This document shows, one piece after another, positions 28,464 through 38,720 of a stretch of 64,000 nt of DNA. The stretch comes from Echinicola rosea. Lineage in GTDB: Bacteria > Bacteroidota > Bacteroidia > Cytophagales > Cyclobacteriaceae. The notes beneath the pieces are model-generated. The model worked only from the letters and a program-made list of their open reading frames with translations. It made no database searches and had not been told where the DNA came from. The stretch covers positions 1,121,501 through 1,185,500 of the forward strand of contig NZ_CP040106.1 of the NCBI RefSeq assembly GCF_005281475.1, in the 5' to 3' direction. Each line of letters starts with the position of its first letter. The stretch's first letter is position 1. The position numbers and the translations under genes were made by a program.

Positions 28464-29147
28464 ATGGATATACTTACTATGGTAAAATCTTCTACGGCAT
28501 TCTTATTATTATTTCTGCCCTTTTGGGTGGTGGCACAAGAAGAAAAGGTAATCACCGGAAAGGTCGTGGACAGGGCCACTTGGGAGCCTGTTCCAGTGGT
28601 AAGGATCAGCAGCTCCCTTGAGCGGGTCTCTTCCAATGATCAGGGGGAGTTTACCATCAGAGCCAAAAAGGGAGATACCTTGACCTTTGTCCACCTGACT
28701 TACCAGCCGCTCACATTGGTGGCAAATGGGGATGAAAACCAGTTTCAGCTGATCCAATTGGAAGAAAGGATCTTGGAAATGCGGGAATTTGAGGTGACTG
28801 AGATGCCTTCCGAACAGGCCTTTAAGGAAGCTATTTTGAATACCACAGCTGATCATGCTATGGAAATGAATATGATGCAGCGCAATGTCAACACGATCAT
28901 GAAAATCAAAGACCTTAGTTACTTCCATGATTATAGCAGCTACGATATGCTACTCAAAAACATCAATACAAATGGTGGCGTTACATTGTTTTCCAATAAT
29001 CCATCCATGGGCTTAATCTCAACTTTCAAGCGATTGTTCAGTGGTAAAGGTCAAATGCCAGACCTTTCGCCTGCTCCAGCGGATGCCGGCAAAACCCGTC
29101 CGTTATGGAAAAATCCCTTAGAATCAGATTCCGTAAAAATTGAATAG
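28464..29147 (+). CDS. Carboxypeptidase-regulatory-like domain secreted protein
   Basis: 227 residues with a signal peptide ending WVVAQ and one carboxypeptidase D regulatory-like beta sandwich (about 28-105: ITGKVVDRATWEPVPVVRISSS, NDQGEFTI, DTLTFVHLTYQPLTL). The rest is helical and low in known motifs, ending in a proline-rich stretch. Such proteins in Bacteroidota are often periplasmic partners of outer-membrane systems; this one lacks a TonB-dependent barrel. ATG 28479 is a possible alternative start. Confidence 0.7.
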   Translation: MDILTMVKSSTAFLLLFLPFWVVAQEEKVITGKVVDRATWEPVPVVRISSSLERVSSNDQGEFTIRAKKGDTLTFVHLTYQPLTLVANGDENQFQLIQLEERILEMREFEVTEMPSEQAFKEAILNTTADHAMEMNMMQRNVNTIMKIKDLSYFHDYSSYDMLLKNINTNGGVTLFSNNPSMGLISTFKRLFSGKGQMPDLSPAPADAGKTRPLWKNPLESDSVKIE

Positions 29148-29254
29148 AACCAATAATATGGCATTGGTTATACAAAATTTGATTGATAATCGTTAAATTT
29201 ATGTATGTGAGTTTTTTCCGGTATGACAATTTCAGTTTGCCGACAAAACAAAAT

Positions 29255-29560
29255 ATGATCATGACACCTCTCGTTAAGGATCCGGTAATAGAACTATCGG
29301 GGGTTTTTGTAAGCATTTTGCAGGTCACAACGGCTTTTTTCGGTGGGCTTTTCCTGTGGTTGAGCATCATGGCATTTAATGGCCATGAAATGATCAACAT
29401 GATCTTGGAATTAGCCGATGCGCCTGATCATGTTGATCCTGAAGCGATGTTTTTTGCAGGGATGGTACTCTTAGCACTTTTCATTGCCAGCATAGTGGTG
29501 TTTTTTCTCCTAAAATACCTGCGCAAGGTAGTCAAAAGGGAAATGATCGCCCAACCATAA
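29255..29560 (+). CDS. Small two-helix membrane protein, unknown
   Basis: About 101 residues from ATG 29255. Two hydrophobic helices (LQVTTAFFGGLFLWLSIMAF and MVLLALFIASIVVFFLLKY) separated by an acidic loop (ELADAPDHVDPE), with a basic C-terminus (RKVVKRE). ATG 29201 and TTG 29183 are upstream in-frame alternatives. No family recognised; no informative neighbour. Confidence 0.5.
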   Translation: MIMTPLVKDPVIELSGVFVSILQVTTAFFGGLFLWLSIMAFNGHEMINMILELADAPDHVDPEAMFFAGMVLLALFIASIVVFFLLKYLRKVVKREMIAQP

Positions 29561-29711
29561 ATTTCTGCGGGACGATGGATTCATCTTTATGGGGATTGCA
29601 AATCCCCTTCTCAGAAGTTCTTGGTCGCCCCCTTCGAAAAGGGAAGGGCTCAGGAGCAGGTTGATGGTACGAAGCACGCTTGACCAAATGATGGTAGGCT
29701 AGCCGTGCCCA

Positions 29712-30224
29712 TCAGTGTTGGTGACCGCCTGGACCATGAACATGCCCATGGTCAATTTCCGCTTGTTCAGCATCTCGGATATCCACAATTTCTCCCTCAA
29801 AATACAAGTCATATCCTGCCAATGGAGAATTAAAATCCATGTGGACACCTTTATAATCGACTTTGGTAATTTCACCACGCAGGTGATTGCCTTGATCATC
29901 TTGCATTGGGATGACTCGGCCTACCTTCAAGAGCTCCTTGTTTTTCTTACCATCTTCCTTAAAATTGGATTTTGGCACAATGGCGACTTTGCTTTCATCA
30001 TAGTCTCCATACGCGTTTTCATAATCAATAAAAACTTCGAATGAATCGCCTACTTTTTTACCGGCAATGACTTCTTCCAAGGCCGGTAGGGTGTTCCCAG
30101 CCCCAAATAAAAATGCAAAGGCCTGCTCTTTGGTGACCTTTTCCTTGAATTTCTTGCCATTTTCACCGTCATCTACATGAAGTTCATAGGCCACGCTAAC
30201 TACTTTGTTCTTTTCTGCAATCAT
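29712..30224 (-). CDS. SlyD-like FKBP-type peptidyl-prolyl isomerase
   Basis: 170 residues. ATG 30224 (MIAEKNKVVSVAYELHV) fits the SlyD start; the ATG at 30254 adds a tail that does not. FKBP half: GAGNTLPALEEVIAGKKVGDSFEV; inserted chaperone flap between about 70 and 125; final strand DFNSPLAGYDLYFEGEIV. The C-terminus is His-rich (HGHVHGPGGHQH), as in SlyD, suggesting metal binding. Cytoplasmic folding helper. Confidence 0.9.
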   Translation of the reverse strand: MIAEKNKVVSVAYELHVDDGENGKKFKEKVTKEQAFAFLFGAGNTLPALEEVIAGKKVGDSFEVFIDYENAYGDYDESKVAIVPKSNFKEDGKKNKELLKVGRVIPMQDDQGNHLRGEITKVDYKGVHMDFNSPLAGYDLYFEGEIVDIRDAEQAEIDHGHVHGPGGHQH

Positions 30225-30453
30225 GATTTTAGTTGTGTAAGCTTTGAGTGCCACGTTGGATCAGTAGGGCGACATATAGGGCAGCCAATAAACCCACGTG
30301 ATCTATGTTCTTTTTTGGTTGTTAATGGATGTTTCTGCTGAAAGGGACGCTGCCCACCTTCAGGTTCTCAAAAATATTAAAAATAAATTTTAGCGATGAC
30401 GAAGAAACCAAAAGCTTTAGTAAATTTCAATAAAAATTTACCTTAATTAATAT

Positions 30454-31209
30454 ATGGAAATATTCTTGCAAAGTGAAGCTTGGGTAGCCCTGCTGACACT
30501 TACCTTCTTAGAAATTGTGCTGGGGGTAGATAACATCATTTTTATCTCCATTGTCTCCAATAAACTTCCCGAACATCAGCAGCCAAAGGCCAGAAACTTG
30601 GGACTGCTATTGGCCATGTTTTTTAGGATAGGTTTGTTGCTGGGTATTTCCTATATCATTCAGTTTACAACACCACTTTTTACCGTTTTTGGCCATGGCT
30701 TTAGTGGCAGGGACTTGATTTTGTCCGGAGGAGGACTGTTTCTGCTGTTCAAATCGACCATGGAAATCCACCATAAAATGGAAGGCGAAGCCGAAGAGGT
30801 GAAGGCCAAATCAAGTGCATCGTTTAGTAGTGTGATTCTCCAGATCTTACTGCTCGATATGATTTTTTCCTTTGACAGTATCCTCACTGCGGTGGGATTG
30901 GTGGATCATGTCATCATAATGATCATTGCGGTGGTGATCGCCCTGATCATCATGATGGTCTTTGCGGGTAAGATCAGTGCTTTTATCAATCAGCATCCGA
31001 CACTCCAGATTTTGGCACTGAGCTTTCTGATCTTGATTGGGGTGATGCTGCTGGTAGAAGGATTTCATGTAGAAGTACCGAAGGGTTATATCTATTTTGC
31101 GGTATTTTTCTCCTTGGCAGTGGAGCTAGTAAACATGCGAATGCGCAAAAAAACATCCCAAAAACCAGTAGAACTACATCCAAGGATAAAGGAGTCCAAG
31201 GAGGAATAG
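30454..31209 (+). CDS. TerC-family membrane protein
   Basis: 251 residues, seven hydrophobic helices. Key motif EIVLGVDNIIFISI in the first helix and DMIFSFDSILTAVGL in a later one carry the conserved acidic residues of TerC proteins, which act in metal (manganese/calcium) export linked to secretion or tellurite tolerance. A 199-base leader lies upstream; I do not see a convincing yybP-ykoY-type riboswitch. The end is basic (MRKKTSQK). Confidence 0.92.
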   Translation: MEIFLQSEAWVALLTLTFLEIVLGVDNIIFISIVSNKLPEHQQPKARNLGLLLAMFFRIGLLLGISYIIQFTTPLFTVFGHGFSGRDLILSGGGLFLLFKSTMEIHHKMEGEAEEVKAKSSASFSSVILQILLLDMIFSFDSILTAVGLVDHVIIMIIAVVIALIIMMVFAGKISAFINQHPTLQILALSFLILIGVMLLVEGFHVEVPKGYIYFAVFFSLAVELVNMRMRKKTSQKPVELHPRIKESKEE

Positions 31210-31261
31210 AATGTTTTTGGAGTGTTGTTTTGGGGGACATGTGCCCCCTTTCATCCCACTG

Positions 31262-32020
31262 CTATTGCGCTTCCTGCTTCTCGAGATAAGCCTCTCGGTA
31301 ATTTGACCAGATTTCGTAGATCGGATCTCCTTTGGAGCTGAGTCCGCTGTGGTGCCACGCCCCATCTTTTACTTCATAATCGAATCCCAAGGATGCGCCG
31401 ACCCGTTGGTCATCCCTGCTAAAGAATTCAATGTACTCGGTATATTTGCCATTTTGGGCCGTGTAGTTACCACCTCCGGTACCGCTAAATTCCTTGGTTT
31501 CGGAATTAAAGGCAATCCACTGAAATCGGCCACCGCCAAGGATTTTGATTGTTCGTCGTGCACCCGGTGTCATGGTGTGCAGCTCACCGTCCCTTTTGCG
31601 GCCGGTGATTACCCAAGTACCGTTCAAATCATCATCCCTTTCGGAGATTTTCTCCCAAATCTCGATTACTTTACGGCCCTTTTCGGTATAGGAAAGGACC
31701 ATTTTATCCCCCACAAAGTCCATATTATAAGCGGCGGTGGTGCCTACTTTTTTAGGATCAGTGGTGTAAAAATCAAACGTCTCCGAGTACACTTGTCCAT
31801 CTTCTAAGCTGTATGTCCCCCCTCCTGCACCGAGGAAGTGATTGGTGGTGTCGGCTTTCTTGGTGCCAAAGGCAAAATAGCCATCCTGAAAGATCTTGAC
31901 ACTTTCCTCCTCGGTGACTTCGTCACCATTTAGGTAAGTCAATTTCCAAGAACCTTCCAGATCCTGTCCAAAAACAGTGAACACCAAAAACAGTAAAGGG
32001 AATATGCATAGATTTTTCAT
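31262..32020 (-). CDS. Secreted protein with two lipocalin/DUF4488-like repeats
   Basis: 252 residues, signal peptide ending FTVFGQ. Two halves are clearly related: LEGSWKLTYLNGDEVTEEE ... FLGAGGGTYSLEDGQVYSETFDFYTTD versus LNGTWVITGRKRDGELHT ... FSGTGGGNYTAQNGKYTEYIEFFSRD. Each has the G-x-W start and GGG-x-Y centre of DUF4488-type domains. Periplasmic or surface; function unknown. The internal duplication is the main feature. Confidence 0.75.
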   Translation of the reverse strand: MKNLCIFPLLFLVFTVFGQDLEGSWKLTYLNGDEVTEEESVKIFQDGYFAFGTKKADTTNHFLGAGGGTYSLEDGQVYSETFDFYTTDPKKVGTTAAYNMDFVGDKMVLSYTEKGRKVIEIWEKISERDDDLNGTWVITGRKRDGELHTMTPGARRTIKILGGGRFQWIAFNSETKEFSGTGGGNYTAQNGKYTEYIEFFSRDDQRVGASLGFDYEVKDGAWHHSGLSSKGDPIYEIWSNYREAYLEKQEAQ

Positions 32021-32206
32021 AGGTAGGGACTTTTTTATTGTTCCACTAATTTACGAAAATCAACAAGTCCGCTTTCTACTTTTGGGAAAGTTTGGTACTT
32101 TTTATACAAATGGTGAGCCCTTTAGGCAGATTATTGACGGGATTAACCGTATTTTTAACCTAAAGGAAAGTGAACGCCACCAGTTGAAATAAATAAAAGG
32201 AGAATT

Positions 32207-32530
32207 ATGGGAAAATTCACATTGGGCAAAACCAAAGACGATGTAAAAGGGATGTTGCCAGAAGGTAAGATCAAAGTGACGCAGCTAGGAGCCAAAAAGG
32301 TATGCGTGGTACGCTCAGGTGAAAGTGTCTATGCCTTTGAGCAACACTGCCCCCATCGAGGAGCGATGCTGAAGGACGGGCATATTAATGGTCAAGGAGA
32401 GATCATTTGTCCGCTACATGCTTATCGCTTCGATTTGAAAACCGGAATGCTAGCTTCCGGGGGCAGCTGTGGAGACTTGGAAGTTTACAAAAGTGAAATG
32501 ACAGAAGATGGTTTGGAAATTCACGTGTAG
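32207..32530 (+). CDS. Rieske [2Fe-2S] ferredoxin-like protein
   Basis: 107 residues. The two Rieske cluster motifs are present: CPHRGAML (C-x-H) and CPLHAYRFDLKTG (C-x-x-H), about 17 residues apart. Small soluble Rieske proteins serve as electron carriers for oxygenases or nitrite reductase small subunits (NirD-like). No partner reductase or oxygenase is adjacent. A GGAG lies 7 bases upstream of the ATG. Confidence 0.9.
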   Translation: MGKFTLGKTKDDVKGMLPEGKIKVTQLGAKKVCVVRSGESVYAFEQHCPHRGAMLKDGHINGQGEIICPLHAYRFDLKTGMLASGGSCGDLEVYKSEMTEDGLEIHV

Positions 32531-32545
32531 CCTAAAACACCAATT

Positions 32546-32712
32546 AACCTCAGTTCGATTATAAAACCGTCACTGCGAGGCTTAGAGGGAGGCCTGAGCG
32601 GGTGGAAGCCGTGGCAGCTCGCCGCGGCGAGTTGCCACACCCTTTTCCAACCCACATCCTCCTAAAAAGGGTTCGCAATGCTTTTAATGCTAAAATTAAG
32701 TCGAGCTCAGGT
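32546..32712 (-). mobile_element. MITE-like palindromic element, copy 3 (inverted)
   Basis: Reverse-complement orientation relative to copies 1, 2 and 4. Left end AACCTCAGTTCGA, right end TCGAGCTCAGG, core GGCAGCTCGCCG / CGGCGAGTTGCC. Begins 15 bases after the Rieske stop. Confidence 0.88.
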
Positions 32713-32800
32713 AATTAATAATTTCTTCCAATGTCTAGCTCAAAATTAAACTAAACCGCTTTTTTTTTGTTATATTCATTGCATTATTTAGAGAAGATAT

Positions 32801-34477
32801 ATGAAAAATAAAAAGTGGTTGATTTTTTTGGGCATAGCGGTCCTTTTAATTCTTTTTGTATTAGAGGGAATTCCCTTTGCGGTAAACCTGTACCTGAACA
32901 AAAACGCTGATAAAATAGTCAGTGATTTGATCACGCGAACGGATGATTTTAGCGGACACCATGTGAGGTTTGGCAATATCAAGCTGGACTATGATTACCG
33001 TGGCACTTATTTAGAGCTGGATTCGGTCGCGATTTTTCCAGCAGAAGATGTTGCCGAGAGCAAGGTAAAGATCAACCTGCTTGCAGACCGGATATTGTTA
33101 TCAGGCTTTTTGTGGAAAAGTCTATTGCTGGACAATACCATAGTTCTGGATTCAGCAGAGCTCAGGCATGTCCGTATCCATTCCCTGTCGCCATCACTGG
33201 ATTCGCTAGAACTAAAAGATAAAAAGAAAACCCAGCCAAAGTCCGGCAAAGATTATAAGTCCATCCAAGTGTCGCATATCGATATCAGTGACTTTTCGAT
33301 CGAAAACAGGGATGTGGTAACCGACTCAGCCCGCCTTGAGCTGGAGAATCTCAACCTGATTGCGACCAATTTCAATATTACTAAAAATGACCTTGAAGAG
33401 CAGGACGCCTTGTTTTCTGTGGAAGACATCAAAGGCAGGATAGGCCATTCCTATATCCATTTTAATGAATACCGCAATGTCCTCCATGCGGAAGATATCC
33501 AGTTTGACAAAGAAAAAAGATCATTGGAGGTCCAACATGTCCGGCTGGACAACAAGCTGGACAAGTATGCCTATACGAGAAGTTTTGCGAAGGAAACCGA
33601 TTGGATAGAATTGATAGAAGGAAAGGTAAAGCTGGCCAATATGGACTATGATGCCTACTTCCGAAAAAACCTGATCGAGTCCGAGAAACTGATCATCTCA
33701 GACATGGTGATCAATGTCTTCCGGGACAAAAGAAAACCTGATGATAATCGGAAAAGGCCAAAGATGATCAACGAAATCATCAGAAGTATTCCCAAAGACC
33801 TTCATGTGGACCTGATCCAATTGGAAAATGGGTACGTTTCTTATGAGGAGCGTCCCGATAATGAGGGGCCTAAAGCAGGCACTATATTCTTTGACCAGAT
33901 TGACGCCAAGATCATCAATATCACCAATGTCTCCGAAATGCTCGAAATGCACAATAAACTTACCTTGGAAGCTACAGCAAGGATAATGGGTAAGGGTAAT
34001 GTCCAACTGAAAGTTGCCTATTTCCTTCAAGACAGCACAGGGAAGTTTACCATGGACGGATCCATTCACGATATGGAGCTTACCGCTATCAACCCCATGC
34101 TCAGGCCAGCCACCCAAGTGGAGGCCCGTAGTGGAGAGATTGATGAGCTGACCTTTGATATTACGGCAGACGATATCGAGGGATCTGGTGAGCTGATCAT
34201 GAAATACCATGACCTGGCCATTGACATCCGAGGAAAATCTTACGGTGATGGGCAGAACATTTTCCAGAAAATCGGATCATTCCTTACCAATAAGCTGGTG
34301 ATACGTTCCGAAAACCCCGGCCCCAAAGGAGAACTTAAAAAAGGAGTAATCTACTTTAAGCGGGATCAAAGCAAGTTTATTTTTAATTATTGGTGGAAGC
34401 TTGTGCTCAGTGGGATGCGCTCTACGCTGACAGGAGAAGATGAGGAAGCCTTACGAAAAAGAAGCGATAAGCAATAA
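32801..34477 (+). CDS. AsmA/DUF748-like envelope protein
   Basis: 558 residues. One N-terminal membrane helix (about 5-27) followed by a long periplasmic part with repeated beta strands: VRFGNIKLDYDYRGTYLELDSVAIFP, ILLSGFLWKSLLLDNTIVLDSAELRHVRI, SIQVSHIDISDFSIENRDV. This looks like the bridge-like lipid-transfer AsmA/DUF748 group. Likely in envelope maintenance. The last 50 residues (FKRDQSKFIFNYWWKLVLSGMRSTL) match the usual C-terminal element. No operon partner. Confidence 0.72.
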   Translation: MKNKKWLIFLGIAVLLILFVLEGIPFAVNLYLNKNADKIVSDLITRTDDFSGHHVRFGNIKLDYDYRGTYLELDSVAIFPAEDVAESKVKINLLADRILLSGFLWKSLLLDNTIVLDSAELRHVRIHSLSPSLDSLELKDKKKTQPKSGKDYKSIQVSHIDISDFSIENRDVVTDSARLELENLNLIATNFNITKNDLEEQDALFSVEDIKGRIGHSYIHFNEYRNVLHAEDIQFDKEKRSLEVQHVRLDNKLDKYAYTRSFAKETDWIELIEGKVKLANMDYDAYFRKNLIESEKLIISDMVINVFRDKRKPDDNRKRPKMINEIIRSIPKDLHVDLIQLENGYVSYEERPDNEGPKAGTIFFDQIDAKIINITNVSEMLEMHNKLTLEATARIMGKGNVQLKVAYFLQDSTGKFTMDGSIHDMELTAINPMLRPATQVEARSGEIDELTFDITADDIEGSGELIMKYHDLAIDIRGKSYGDGQNIFQKIGSFLTNKLVIRSENPGPKGELKKGVIYFKRDQSKFIFNYWWKLVLSGMRSTLTGEDEEALRKRSDKQ

Positions 34478-34535
34478 ACTTATTCCGGATGAACACGGTT
34501 TTAGATGACAGTAAGGGTATTCCATGAATAATCCA

Positions 34536-34543
34536 TATTTTTG
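34536..34543 (+). promoter_or_regulatory. Candidate -7 box of uvrA
   Basis: TATTTTTG is an exact TAnnTTTG match, 37 bases before the uvrA ATG. No good TTG -33 element lies at the expected spacing. Confidence 0.4.
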
Positions 34544-34579
34544 TGAAATTATAAACCTCATAAAAGGTCCGATCCCTAC

Positions 34580-37420
34580 ATGTCAAAAACAGTAGCAACA
34601 GTAGAAGAAAAAATAGAGATTTACGGTGCACGCGAGCACAATCTCAAAAACATAGATATATCCATTCCCCGAAACCAGCTGGTGGTCATCACAGGCCTGA
34701 GCGGAAGCGGTAAGAGTTCCTTGGCCTTTGACACGATCTATGCTGAAGGCCAGCGCCGCTATATGGAGAGTTTTTCGGCCTATGCCAGGTCATTTCTTGG
34801 CGGAATGGAGCGCCCGGATGTGGATAAAATCAATGGACTTTCGCCAGTGATCTCCATCGAGCAAAAGACCACCAGTAAAAACCCCCGCTCCACCGTAGGC
34901 ACGGTAACGGAGATTTATGATTTTATGCGCTTGCTGTATGCCCGGTCTGGAGAAGCCTACAGTTATCTATCTGGCAAGAAAATGATCCGTCAGACGGAGG
35001 ATCAGATCATCGACCAGCTGCTGGAACACTTTGCGGGCAAGAAGCTGTACATCTTGGCACCAGTGGTAAAAGGGCGAAAAGGACACTACCGCGAGCTTTT
35101 TGAGCAGATCAGAAAAATGGGATTTTCTAAGGTCCGCGTGGACGGTGTGGTCATGGAAATGGTGCCCAAGATGCAGGTGGACCGCTACAAAATCCACGAC
35201 ATCGAAATCGTCGTGGACAGGATTATTGCCGAAGAGGACGACCGCTACCGCATCACCCAATCCTTGAAGACTGCATTACAACACGGAAAGGGCATCATCA
35301 TGCTCCGGGACGAGGAAGGTAATATCCACCACTTCTCCAAGTACCTGATGGATCCTACCACTGGGCTTTCCTATGATGAGCCGGCACCGAACACATTTTC
35401 CTTTAACAGCCCCTACGGTGCTTGTCCAACTTGTAACGGTATCGGCGTCATTGAAGAGATTACAAAAGAAAATATCATTCCAGATCCCAGCCTAAGTATT
35501 TCTCGGGGAGGAATAGTGCCGATCGGCGAATACCGCGATATCTGGATTTTCAAAAAAATAGAGGCGATCCTCAAGCGTCACAAGGCCAGCCTGTCCACTC
35601 CCATCAAAGACTTAAAAGTAGAGGTCTTGGATGTATTGCTTTATGGGGACAAAACCGCCGTCGAGGTGGATTCAGTCAAGTATCCCGGCACCAAATGGAC
35701 CACCACCTTCGAAGGCATCGTACACTTTCTCCAAAAACAACAAGAGGGCGGATCCGAAAAGCTCCAAAAGTGGGTAAGTGATTTTACCACCACTAGGGAA
35801 TGCCCGGATTGTGAGGGATACCGATTGAAAAAGGAAGCCCTCCACTTTATGATTGCCGGCAAGCACATCGGTGAGCTGGCCATGATGGATATCCAGCAGC
35901 TCGGAAATTGGTTTGGGCAAATTGATGACAAACTTACCGAGAAACAGAAGATCATAGGAGAGGAAGTCTTAAAGGAAATCCGGAAACGGATCGGGTTCCT
36001 TTTGGACATTGGGCTGGATTACCTTTCGCTGAACAGGCCACTCCGGACGCTTTCTGGAGGGGAGGCCCAACGGATCAGGTTAGCCACCCAGATCGGTACC
36101 CAGCTCGTAGGGGTATTGTACATTTTGGATGAACCGAGTATCGGCCTCCACCAGCGTGACAATGTCAAACTGATCAAAGCCCTTCAGGACCTTCGTGACT
36201 TGGGCAACTCCGTACTGGTAGTAGAGCACGATAAGGACATGATGCTGGATGCAGACTATGTCGTGGACATCGGCCCCGGGGCAGGTAGGCATGGTGGCCA
36301 TATTGTCGCCAAGGGCACTCCCCAGGAAATACTCCAGCAAAATAGCCTTACCGCACAATACTTAAATGGAAAAGAAGAAATCGCTGTTCCGACAAAACGG
36401 AGAGAAGGCAGTGGCAATTACCTAAAATTGCTTCAGGCCAGTGGGCACAACCTGAAAAATGTGGACATGGAGCTGCCTTTGGGAAGCATGATTTGTGTAA
36501 CCGGGGTATCAGGAAGCGGCAAGAGTTCCTTGATCCACGAGACGCTTTTTCCACTGCTCAACCGGCATTTTTACCGTTCTAGGAGGACTCCGCTGCCTTA
36601 TGGCAGCATAGAGGGACTGGAGCATCTCGATAAGGTGATCGAAGTGGACCAATCCCCCATCGGCAGGACTCCCCGGTCAAACCCCGCCACCTACACCGGG
36701 GTATTTACAGACATTCGGGCCTTGTTTACGGAATTGCCAGAGGCAAAAATCCGCGGCTACAAGCCCGGGAGGTTTAGCTTTAATGTTAAAGGCGGTAGAT
36801 GTGAGGACTGTGAAGGAGCTGGGATGAAGCTGATCGAAATGGACTTTTTACCGGATGTGCACATTCCCTGCGAAACCTGTAAAGGCAAACGCTACAACCG
36901 GGAAACGCTGGAAGTCAGGTTTAAGGGCAAATCCATCTCTGATGTGCTGGACATGACCGTGGAGCAAGCAGTGGAATTTTTCGATAAACAGCCTAAAATC
37001 CTTCGCAAAATCCAAACCTTAAATGATGTAGGCCTGGGTTATATTACACTTGGACAGCATGCCACCACCCTTTCTGGAGGCGAAGCACAACGTGTAAAAC
37101 TCGCTACCGAGCTTTCCAAAAAAGACACCGGAAAGACCTTTTATATCCTTGATGAACCCACCACTGGCTTACACTTCAAGGACATCGAGCACCTGCTGGA
37201 AGTCTTAAACAGGCTGGTGGACAAAGGCAACACTGTGCTGATCATTGAGCATAACCTGGATGTCATCAAAGTCGCCGATCATATCATCGACTTAGGGCCA
37301 GAAGGCGGCAATAAGGGTGGCCAAATCCTAACGCAAGGGACTCCAGAAGCCGTCGCCAACCACCCTTCCAGCTATACAGCCAAGTTCTTAAAGATGGAGC
37401 TATCACCAAGTAAATCATAA
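34580..37420 (+). CDS. uvrA: UvrA, excinuclease ABC subunit A
   Basis: DNA-damage recognition ATPase of nucleotide excision repair. 946 residues, the normal length. Two ABC cassettes: Walker [15 protein letters not shown] near residue 34 and [14 protein letters not shown] near 640; signature [12 protein letters not shown] and [12 protein letters not shown]; Walker [16 protein letters not shown] and [15 protein letters not shown]. Zinc modules: CPTC ... CPDC in the first half, CEDCEGAG ... [10 protein letters not shown] in the second. N-terminus [16 protein letters not shown] is canonical. Monocistronic. One exact DnaA-box 9-mer (34819-34827) occurs in the codons for DVDK. Confidence 0.98.
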   Translation: MSKTVATVEEKIEIYGAREHNLKNIDISIPRNQLVVITGLSGSGKSSLAFDTIYAEGQRRYMESFSAYARSFLGGMERPDVDKINGLSPVISIEQKTTSKNPRSTVGTVTEIYDFMRLLYARSGEAYSYLSGKKMIRQTEDQIIDQLLEHFAGKKLYILAPVVKGRKGHYRELFEQIRKMGFSKVRVDGVVMEMVPKMQVDRYKIHDIEIVVDRIIAEEDDRYRITQSLKTALQHGKGIIMLRDEEGNIHHFSKYLMDPTTGLSYDEPAPNTFSFNSPYGACPTCNGIGVIEEITKENIIPDPSLSISRGGIVPIGEYRDIWIFKKIEAILKRHKASLSTPIKDLKVEVLDVLLYGDKTAVEVDSVKYPGTKWTTTFEGIVHFLQKQQEGGSEKLQKWVSDFTTTRECPDCEGYRLKKEALHFMIAGKHIGELAMMDIQQLGNWFGQIDDKLTEKQKIIGEEVLKEIRKRIGFLLDIGLDYLSLNRPLRTLSGGEAQRIRLATQIGTQLVGVLYILDEPSIGLHQRDNVKLIKALQDLRDLGNSVLVVEHDKDMMLDADYVVDIGPGAGRHGGHIVAKGTPQEILQQNSLTAQYLNGKEEIAVPTKRREGSGNYLKLLQASGHNLKNVDMELPLGSMICVTGVSGSGKSSLIHETLFPLLNRHFYRSRRTPLPYGSIEGLEHLDKVIEVDQSPIGRTPRSNPATYTGVFTDIRALFTELPEAKIRGYKPGRFSFNVKGGRCEDCEGAGMKLIEMDFLPDVHIPCETCKGKRYNRETLEVRFKGKSISDVLDMTVEQAVEFFDKQPKILRKIQTLNDVGLGYITLGQHATTLSGGEAQRVKLATELSKKDTGKTFYILDEPTTGLHFKDIEHLLEVLNRLVDKGNTVLIIEHNLDVIKVADHIIDLGPEGGNKGGQILTQGTPEAVANHPSSYTAKFLKMELSPSKS

Positions 37421-37442
37421 CCGGTCCTTGCGGTTTTGATAC

Positions 37443-37484
37443 TGCCCATCGGTCCCTTCAGCCCTGCTCAGGGACCGATGGGCA
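37443..37484 (+). terminator. 15-bp perfect hairpin after uvrA, no T-run
   Basis: TGCCCATCGGTCCCT (37443-37457) pairs exactly with AGGGACCGATGGGCA (37470-37484), loop 12 bases. It starts 22 bases after the uvrA stop. The lack of a T-tract makes it an atypical terminator or an mRNA-end stabiliser. Confidence 0.6.
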
Positions 37485-37634
37485 AGGAAAGGAGCCCGGC
37501 CAGTGGGAGCAGTAGCGGAATCAATAGCAGCAACCAGCAGGTAAGCTCAGGTGATTCCGGTACCTGGCAAAAGCCCTTTCAGCAATGGCTGCATCCATTG
37601 ATAAAAAATCACTGCCTACATCCAGAGACTTCCT

Positions 37635-37642
37635 TATATTTG
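37635..37642 (+). promoter_or_regulatory. -7 box (TATATTTG) directly before LytS-type kinase start
   Basis: Exact TAnnTTTG match ending 7 bases before the ATG at 37650. With the usual geometry, transcription would begin at or next to the start codon, i.e. a leaderless mRNA. No matching -33 TTG was found. Confidence 0.35.
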
Positions 37643-37649
37643 GGATGGA

Positions 37650-38702
37650 ATGGACAGAAGTAGGTTATATTGGATATTTCAGATCTTCGGTTGGGCTGCT
37701 TTTGCGGTGATCAACTTGTTTTTTGTCTCTTTGATCCGTGGTATTACATCGGTTCAGATAGGGGCATACCTGTCGCTTGGTGCTTTTTACTTTGTGTCCA
37801 CCCATTATTTTAGGCACATCATCAAGCGCCAAAACTGGTTCAACTTTAATCTTTCCAAGCTATTGATCCAAGCATTTTGCGCTTTGTTGGTGCTAAGTTT
37901 TGCCAATGTAATCGCGACAGTACTGATCAACTGGATTTTTGGCATTTTGAGGCAGCAGGAAGACCTGAAGCCAATTGTATTGCTGGTTAATATGTTCATC
38001 AGCTTTTTGTACTATGCCCTTTGGGCAATGATGTATTTTCTTTACCACTTCCTTGAAAACTACAACACCACCCTAAAGTACCAGGCCAAAATCAACGAGG
38101 TCAAACTGAACCAGCTTCGCAACCAACTAAACCCTCATTTTATTTTCAATGCCCTCAATAGCGTTCGTGCTTTGGTGGACGAAAATCCTCCCAAGTCAAA
38201 AGAAGCCATTACGCAGCTGAGCAATATCCTGCGGTATTCTTTAATTATGGATAAAAAGCGGACGATCGATTTCAGTGATGAGATAAAAATTGTGCGGGAT
38301 TACCTGGACTTGGAAAGTATCCGATTTGAAGAACGGCTGAAAATATCCTATGATATTGAGAAGAAGGCCTATCAATATAAGATCCCTCCGATGATGTTGC
38401 AGACCATCGTCGAGAATGCCATTAAGCACGGTATTTCTAACCTGATGCGTGGAGGCCTCATTCACATCCAGTGTTTTGTTGGCTTGACGGATGATTTGTA
38501 CATTGTTGTGAAAAACAGCGGACAGCTTACCAATAGTGTACAACGCAAAGAAAACGACGGAAGTGGACATGGGATTTCCAATACCATTCAGCGGCTAAAA
38601 TTAATCTATGGGAACAAGGCCTCCTTCAAAATGCGGAATTTTGATAGTGAGTTTGTGGTGACAGAAATTAAAATTCCAAAACAAAGTACTAAATTAGACT
38701 AA
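37650..38702 (+). CDS. LytS/YehU-type sensor histidine kinase
   Basis: 350 residues. Four N-terminal membrane helices (to about residue 130), a short coiled coil, then the His_kinase domain with the phosphoacceptor H163 in NQLNPHFIFNALNSVRAL and a GHKL ATPase region (PPMMLQTIVENAIKHG, GSGHGISNTIQRL). It has no separate sensory domain, as in most Bacteroidota members of this family. The cognate LytTR regulator follows 18 bases later. Confidence 0.94.
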   Translation: MDRSRLYWIFQIFGWAAFAVINLFFVSLIRGITSVQIGAYLSLGAFYFVSTHYFRHIIKRQNWFNFNLSKLLIQAFCALLVLSFANVIATVLINWIFGILRQQEDLKPIVLLVNMFISFLYYALWAMMYFLYHFLENYNTTLKYQAKINEVKLNQLRNQLNPHFIFNALNSVRALVDENPPKSKEAITQLSNILRYSLIMDKKRTIDFSDEIKIVRDYLDLESIRFEERLKISYDIEKKAYQYKIPPMMLQTIVENAIKHGISNLMRGGLIHIQCFVGLTDDLYIVVKNSGQLTNSVQRKENDGSGHGISNTIQRLKLIYGNKASFKMRNFDSEFVVTEIKIPKQSTKLD

Positions 38703-38720
38703 TCTTAAAAACTCTATAGC

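Noticed and set aside
30255..30453. Manganese (yybP-ykoY) riboswitch before the TerC gene
   Set aside because: No conserved core or paired stems of that class were recognised in the leader.
37436..37663. 75-codon frame between uvrA and the LytS-type kinase
   Set aside because: Covers the 15-bp hairpin, has low-complexity Ser/Gly content and overlaps the kinase start.
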